Source: Algoriphagus lacus (GTDB lineage: Bacteria; Bacteroidota; Bacteroidia; Cytophagales; Cyclobacteriaceae). Taken from it: a DNA stretch of 64,000 bases. Numbering within the stretch: position 1 is the first letter of the stretch; each line of letters starts with the position of its first letter. The stretch is from contig NZ_QXML01000002.1 of assembly GCF_003583985.1 (NCBI RefSeq), positions 522,064 through 586,063 of the forward strand, read 5' to 3'. The position numbers were made by a program, and so were the translations under genes. The notes beneath the pieces are model-generated. The model did no database searches and had not been told where the DNA came from. It saw only the letters and a program-made list of their open reading frames with translations. Shown here one piece after another: positions 61,299 to 64,000 of the stretch.

Positions 61299-63098
61299 CT
61301 AAATCTGTGAATCAATCCACTTCTCAATTTTTTCTTCCAATAAGACCAAAGGCAAACTTCCAGAATTTAGCACTTGATTGTGAAACTCCTTAATGCTGAA
61401 CTTGTCACCTAGCTTGGTTTCGGCTCTGGTTCTTAATTCTCTGATTTTTAATTGACCGATTTTATAAGACACAGCTTGGCCGGGAGTGGCCATATAGCGT
61501 TCAATTTCAGCAATAATCGCATCCTCAGATTCTGCTTCGTGATCCAGTGAATACTGAATGGCTTGTTCACGTGTCCATCCTTTACTGTGTATTCCAGTAT
61601 CCACGACCAAGCGAATAGCACGATGCATTTCCATACTCAGCATGCCAAAATACTGAACAGGATCCTCGTAAAGACCCAATTCAGCGCCTAACGATTCTGC
61701 ATACAGCGCCCAGCCTTCCACAAAGACTCCCATGCTTTCCGGATGCAAAAATTCCGGCAACTCTTTATTTTCCTGTTGTAGGGATAATTGATAATGGTGG
61801 CCTGGAATGGCTTCATGGAGAAAAAGTGCTTCATCTGAATATTTATTGTAGGTTGTAACATCCGGTATGGGCACATAAAAAATCCCCGGTCTTGAAGCGT
61901 CTTTCGTCCCCGGAACATATTCAGCACTGGCAGAGGCTTCGCGAAATGCTTCCGTACGTCGCACTACAAAATCTGCCTTGGGTTTCAAGTCAAAAACCTG
62001 ATTCAGCGTACCATCAATCCGTTCCTTGATTCGGTTAAAATTATCAATTACCTGTTGAGGGTCAGTAAAAGGCATTTGGTCGGGACTGTTGCGGACGAAC
62101 TCAAAAAATGCTTTGATGTCACCTTTGAAACCCATTTTATTTTTCGCCTCCTCCATTTCAATGAGAATCCGAGCAACCTCACGTTTTCCAAGTTCGTGAA
62201 TCTCATCAGCTGTCAGGTTTGTAGTGGTATGCAGCTTGAGGAGGTAATTGTATGTTTCTGGTCCATTTGGCAAAGCTCCAATTCCTGACGTTTCTCTACA
62301 GGCAGGCAAATACTCATTCACCAAAAACTCCTTGAGTTCGGTGTATTTGGGCTTCAGCTTCGTTGTAATCATGGTGCTGTAGGCAGCAGAAATTCGATTT
62401 TTATCGGCTTCATTGATGCCCTCTGCCAGGGATAGGATGGGCTTATAAAATAAATGGGATTCGACTGGGTTGGTGATGAATTCTTCCAACTGAGGAATCA
62501 TTTTTTGAGCCAAGGCGGTGGGAAGTACAATGTCTTTAGCCATTCCTTCTTTCATCATCGCAATAGCTGTGTCCAGAAATAGCAGGTAGTCATCTACTCT
62601 TTTCAACCAATTGTCATAATCTTCGATTGTTTCAAAAGGCTGAACACTCCCTCCGGCTGCCAATTGCGCCACATAGAGATGCAGGGATTGAACCTGAATC
62701 AAAGGCATCAATTCAAAACTGGGCAAGTTGTAAATCGGGGATGCCATCGTTACAATGGGGTTATTCAATCCTTCCAACTTCACTTCACAGTCCCATTTCA
62801 TCACTTTCATGCTCAGCAGGTCCGCTTCGGATAGTGCTGTGGTATCCAATTCGCTCAATACCTTCAAAAAGTGTGTGTAATTCGTTTTCAAGTCCTCTTG
62901 GTAGTCATCAGAGATGTAATTGGCTATGAAGTCATTGTATTCATCATTGCCGCCCTTTGTTGCCTCAATGGGATTGATTCGGTCCTTGAATTTTTGATAT
63001 TCTTGAAAAATTGCATCAATAGAAATCACTTCTGCTGTTTTCTCTTTGCATCCACAAGCCAGCAGAATAAGGAAAATGAAAATTAGATTTTGCTTCAT
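61299..63098 (-). CDS. DUF885 lipoprotein (predicted metallopeptidase)
   Basis: A 599-residue protein starting at MKQNLIFIFLILLACGC (lipid site Cys17); the 50 upstream codons are not coding. DUF885 proteins have an all-helical fold with a zinc-binding H-E-A-I-P-G-H-H motif, seen here in LFLHEAIPGHHYQLSL (about 458-473), and a GWALYAESLG second site (about 502-511). They are thought to be M32-like carboxypeptidases or related peptidases. Anchored in the envelope. Single gene. Confidence 0.88.
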   Translation of the reverse strand: MKQNLIFIFLILLACGCKEKTAEVISIDAIFQEYQKFKDRINPIEATKGGNDEYNDFIANYISDDYQEDLKTNYTHFLKVLSELDTTALSEADLLSMKVMKWDCEVKLEGLNNPIVTMASPIYNLPSFELMPLIQVQSLHLYVAQLAAGGSVQPFETIEDYDNWLKRVDDYLLFLDTAIAMMKEGMAKDIVLPTALAQKMIPQLEEFITNPVESHLFYKPILSLAEGINEADKNRISAAYSTMITTKLKPKYTELKEFLVNEYLPACRETSGIGALPNGPETYNYLLKLHTTTNLTADEIHELGKREVARILIEMEEAKNKMGFKGDIKAFFEFVRNSPDQMPFTDPQQVIDNFNRIKERIDGTLNQVFDLKPKADFVVRRTEAFREASASAEYVPGTKDASRPGIFYVPIPDVTTYNKYSDEALFLHEAIPGHHYQLSLQQENKELPEFLHPESMGVFVEGWALYAESLGAELGLYEDPVQYFGMLSMEMHRAIRLVVDTGIHSKGWTREQAIQYSLDHEAESEDAIIAEIERYMATPGQAVSYKIGQLKIRELRTRAETKLGDKFSIKEFHNQVLNSGSLPLVLLEEKIEKWIDSQI

Positions 63099-63448
63099 TT
63101 TTATGTCGGTTAATGTGAATATCCCTAATGACACCAGTAATTCAAAACAGCATCGACAATTCGATAAGCCCAACAACCGAGCTTGGCCACCGAGATTGAG
63201 GTGAATAATGGAAGGGGGAATGCTGCAGGTGATTGTCCTAGTCAACAAAACTGAAGACTTGGGAATGTCTAAGCTTTTTGATAAAAAATAACTTGTTGAT
63301 TGGTAGAGGGTTTTTCACCACAGAGTTCGATGAGGGAATTACAAATTCCAAAACATAGAAAAGTGAAGTTGCAAACTCCGCTTAGGGGAGGGCAACTCCA
63401 CTCAGTCCTTATTATGTATTAACCATTCCCAGCAGGAGATGTATTTTT
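63099..63448. repeat. Intergenic stretch with a triloop hairpin pair
   Basis: No gene found. At 63335-63349 GGAATT-ACA-AATTCC and at 63365-63379 GAAGTT-GCA-AACTCC (one mismatch) repeat the 61.2-kb cluster, with the same order and nearly the same linker. A TTTTTCACCACAGAG word (63311-63325) belongs to the CACAGAG repeat family. Confidence 0.6.
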
Positions 63449-63892
63449 TTATTTGTGATATTGAGTTTCTATGTGATGTTTGGTTAGTTTAATCATCACA
63501 TTTTTTACTTTGGGGAGACTTGCAAAGATCAGTGAATTATCGTCTTTCATTGCTGATAAAATCAAATGAGAGATAGTGATTTTTTCATCACCAAATAATT
63601 TTCTCTCTTTTTCCCCCTCTTGCAATGCTAATGCAGCTTCTTTGGTGAGAGGCAAAGTGACATTATAGTCGAGGTTAATTTTTTCAAGATTCCTTTGGTT
63701 TTCGCAAAAAGTATCAAATAGTTCTTCATCATCAAAGAAAATTGATTTAAAAGAAAGCTCTTTCCTAATCATACAATCTGCAATGAATAGGTGAATGGTA
63801 GATATATAATCATAGCCGAAACTTAATGATATGGTCCGTGCTAAAGCAAATATTTTCAACGTATCTTCACTAATTGTATCCTTAAAATCCAT
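63449..63892 (-). CDS. Stand-alone Clp N-terminal (Clp-R) domain protein
   Basis: A 147-residue protein consisting only of the double four-helix Clp-N/Clp-R repeat: SEDTLKIFALARTISLSFGYDYISTIHLFIA (in part) and ALALQEGEKERKLFGDEKITISHLILSAM, the second matching the canonical second repeat. No ATPase domain is attached and no clpP or clpB is in the window. Such proteins may act as adaptors or regulators for Clp ATPases; not established. AT-rich codon use relative to the neighbours. Confidence 0.78.
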   Translation of the reverse strand: MDFKDTISEDTLKIFALARTISLSFGYDYISTIHLFIADCMIRKELSFKSIFFDDEELFDTFCENQRNLEKINLDYNVTLPLTKEAALALQEGEKERKLFGDEKITISHLILSAMKDDNSLIFASLPKVKNVMIKLTKHHIETQYHK

Positions 63893-64000
63893 GGGAAAGA
63901 ATTTATTTATTGCAAATTGAGTCTAAATTTATTTCAAATCCTAAAATATACTCCAGAAGTGTACTGTTTAGTGTTTTGATTGATTTCGGAGAATAAAGTT

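Overview
The window looks like a chromosomal segment of a Bacteroidota bacterium. The best match by gene content is a Cytophagales member close to the Cyclobacteriaceae (Algoriphagus-like); this is an inference from gene content, not from a marker gene. Supporting signs are: the gene string DUF1599 / BT_3928-type DoxX-like protein / shikimate kinase; the folP-cdaA pair; a eukaryotic/archaeal-type prolyl-tRNA synthetase ending in tyrosine; WG-repeat, DUF6503, DUF885 and HopJ-family proteins; almost no Shine-Dalgarno sequences; and promoter-like TAnnTTTG boxes. No rRNA, tRNA, CRISPR array or intact insertion sequence was recognised.

Layout. 0-15 kb is mostly housekeeping: kbl (cut by the window edge), cdaA/folP (c-di-AMP and folate), DUF1599, a BT_3928-type membrane protein, aroK, a FadL-like porin, a repeat-rich lipoprotein, proS, NfeD/FloA membrane-domain proteins, a WG-repeat protein, hemA and a ComEA-like protein. 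15-17.7 kb holds a solo HsdR-N/PD-(D/E)XK-like protein, a Crp/Fnr regulator with an FNR-like box upstream, a rhodanese and a DUF547 lipoprotein. 17.7-27.7 kb is a densely packed plus-strand unit. It joins an NAD(P)H/FAD oxidoreductase and a membrane 4Fe-4S protein to two GT2 glycosyltransferases (one CslA/mannan-synthase-like), a GT-C-like mannosyltransferase, three lipoproteins and a GH113-like beta-mannanase, and is a candidate envelope-glycan locus. 28-37 kb has GH109-like and DUF1080 sugar enzymes, an endonuclease/exonuclease/phosphatase protein, an AsmA-like protein, a subtilase, PaiB and phospholipase A. 37-48.4 kb has a PIF1-like helicase, an M20 peptidase, a serine hydrolase, a flavodoxin/cyclase/YdcZ group divergent from a second Crp/Fnr regulator, an AAC(6')-like acetyltransferase and a methionine aminopeptidase.

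48.4-53.4 kb is an AT-richer accessory island: small unrelated minus-strand genes separated by short-dyad spacers, a membrane-anchored protein with about six S1/OB repeats overlapped by a small CxxC protein, and at its head the C-terminal remnant of a tyrosine recombinase. 53.6-64 kb carries HopJ and DUF6544 proteins and a deoxy-/aldose-sugar oxidation group (AKR, Zn-dehydrogenase, TIM-barrel isomerase, L-rhamnose mutarotase). The mutarotase is followed by a five-unit tandem array in which a palindromic element has been amplified together with the 3' end of the mutarotase gene. A START-domain protein, a GreB-like factor, a DUF885 lipoprotein and a stand-alone Clp-N protein end the window.

The intergenic DNA of the right half is full of several dispersed short-repeat families and clusters of triloop hairpins, and these explain many false N-terminal ORF extensions. 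The most interesting candidates are the S1-repeat membrane protein pair with its cassette-like surroundings, the rhaM-tail repeat array, and the redox-plus-mannan-like glycan operon.
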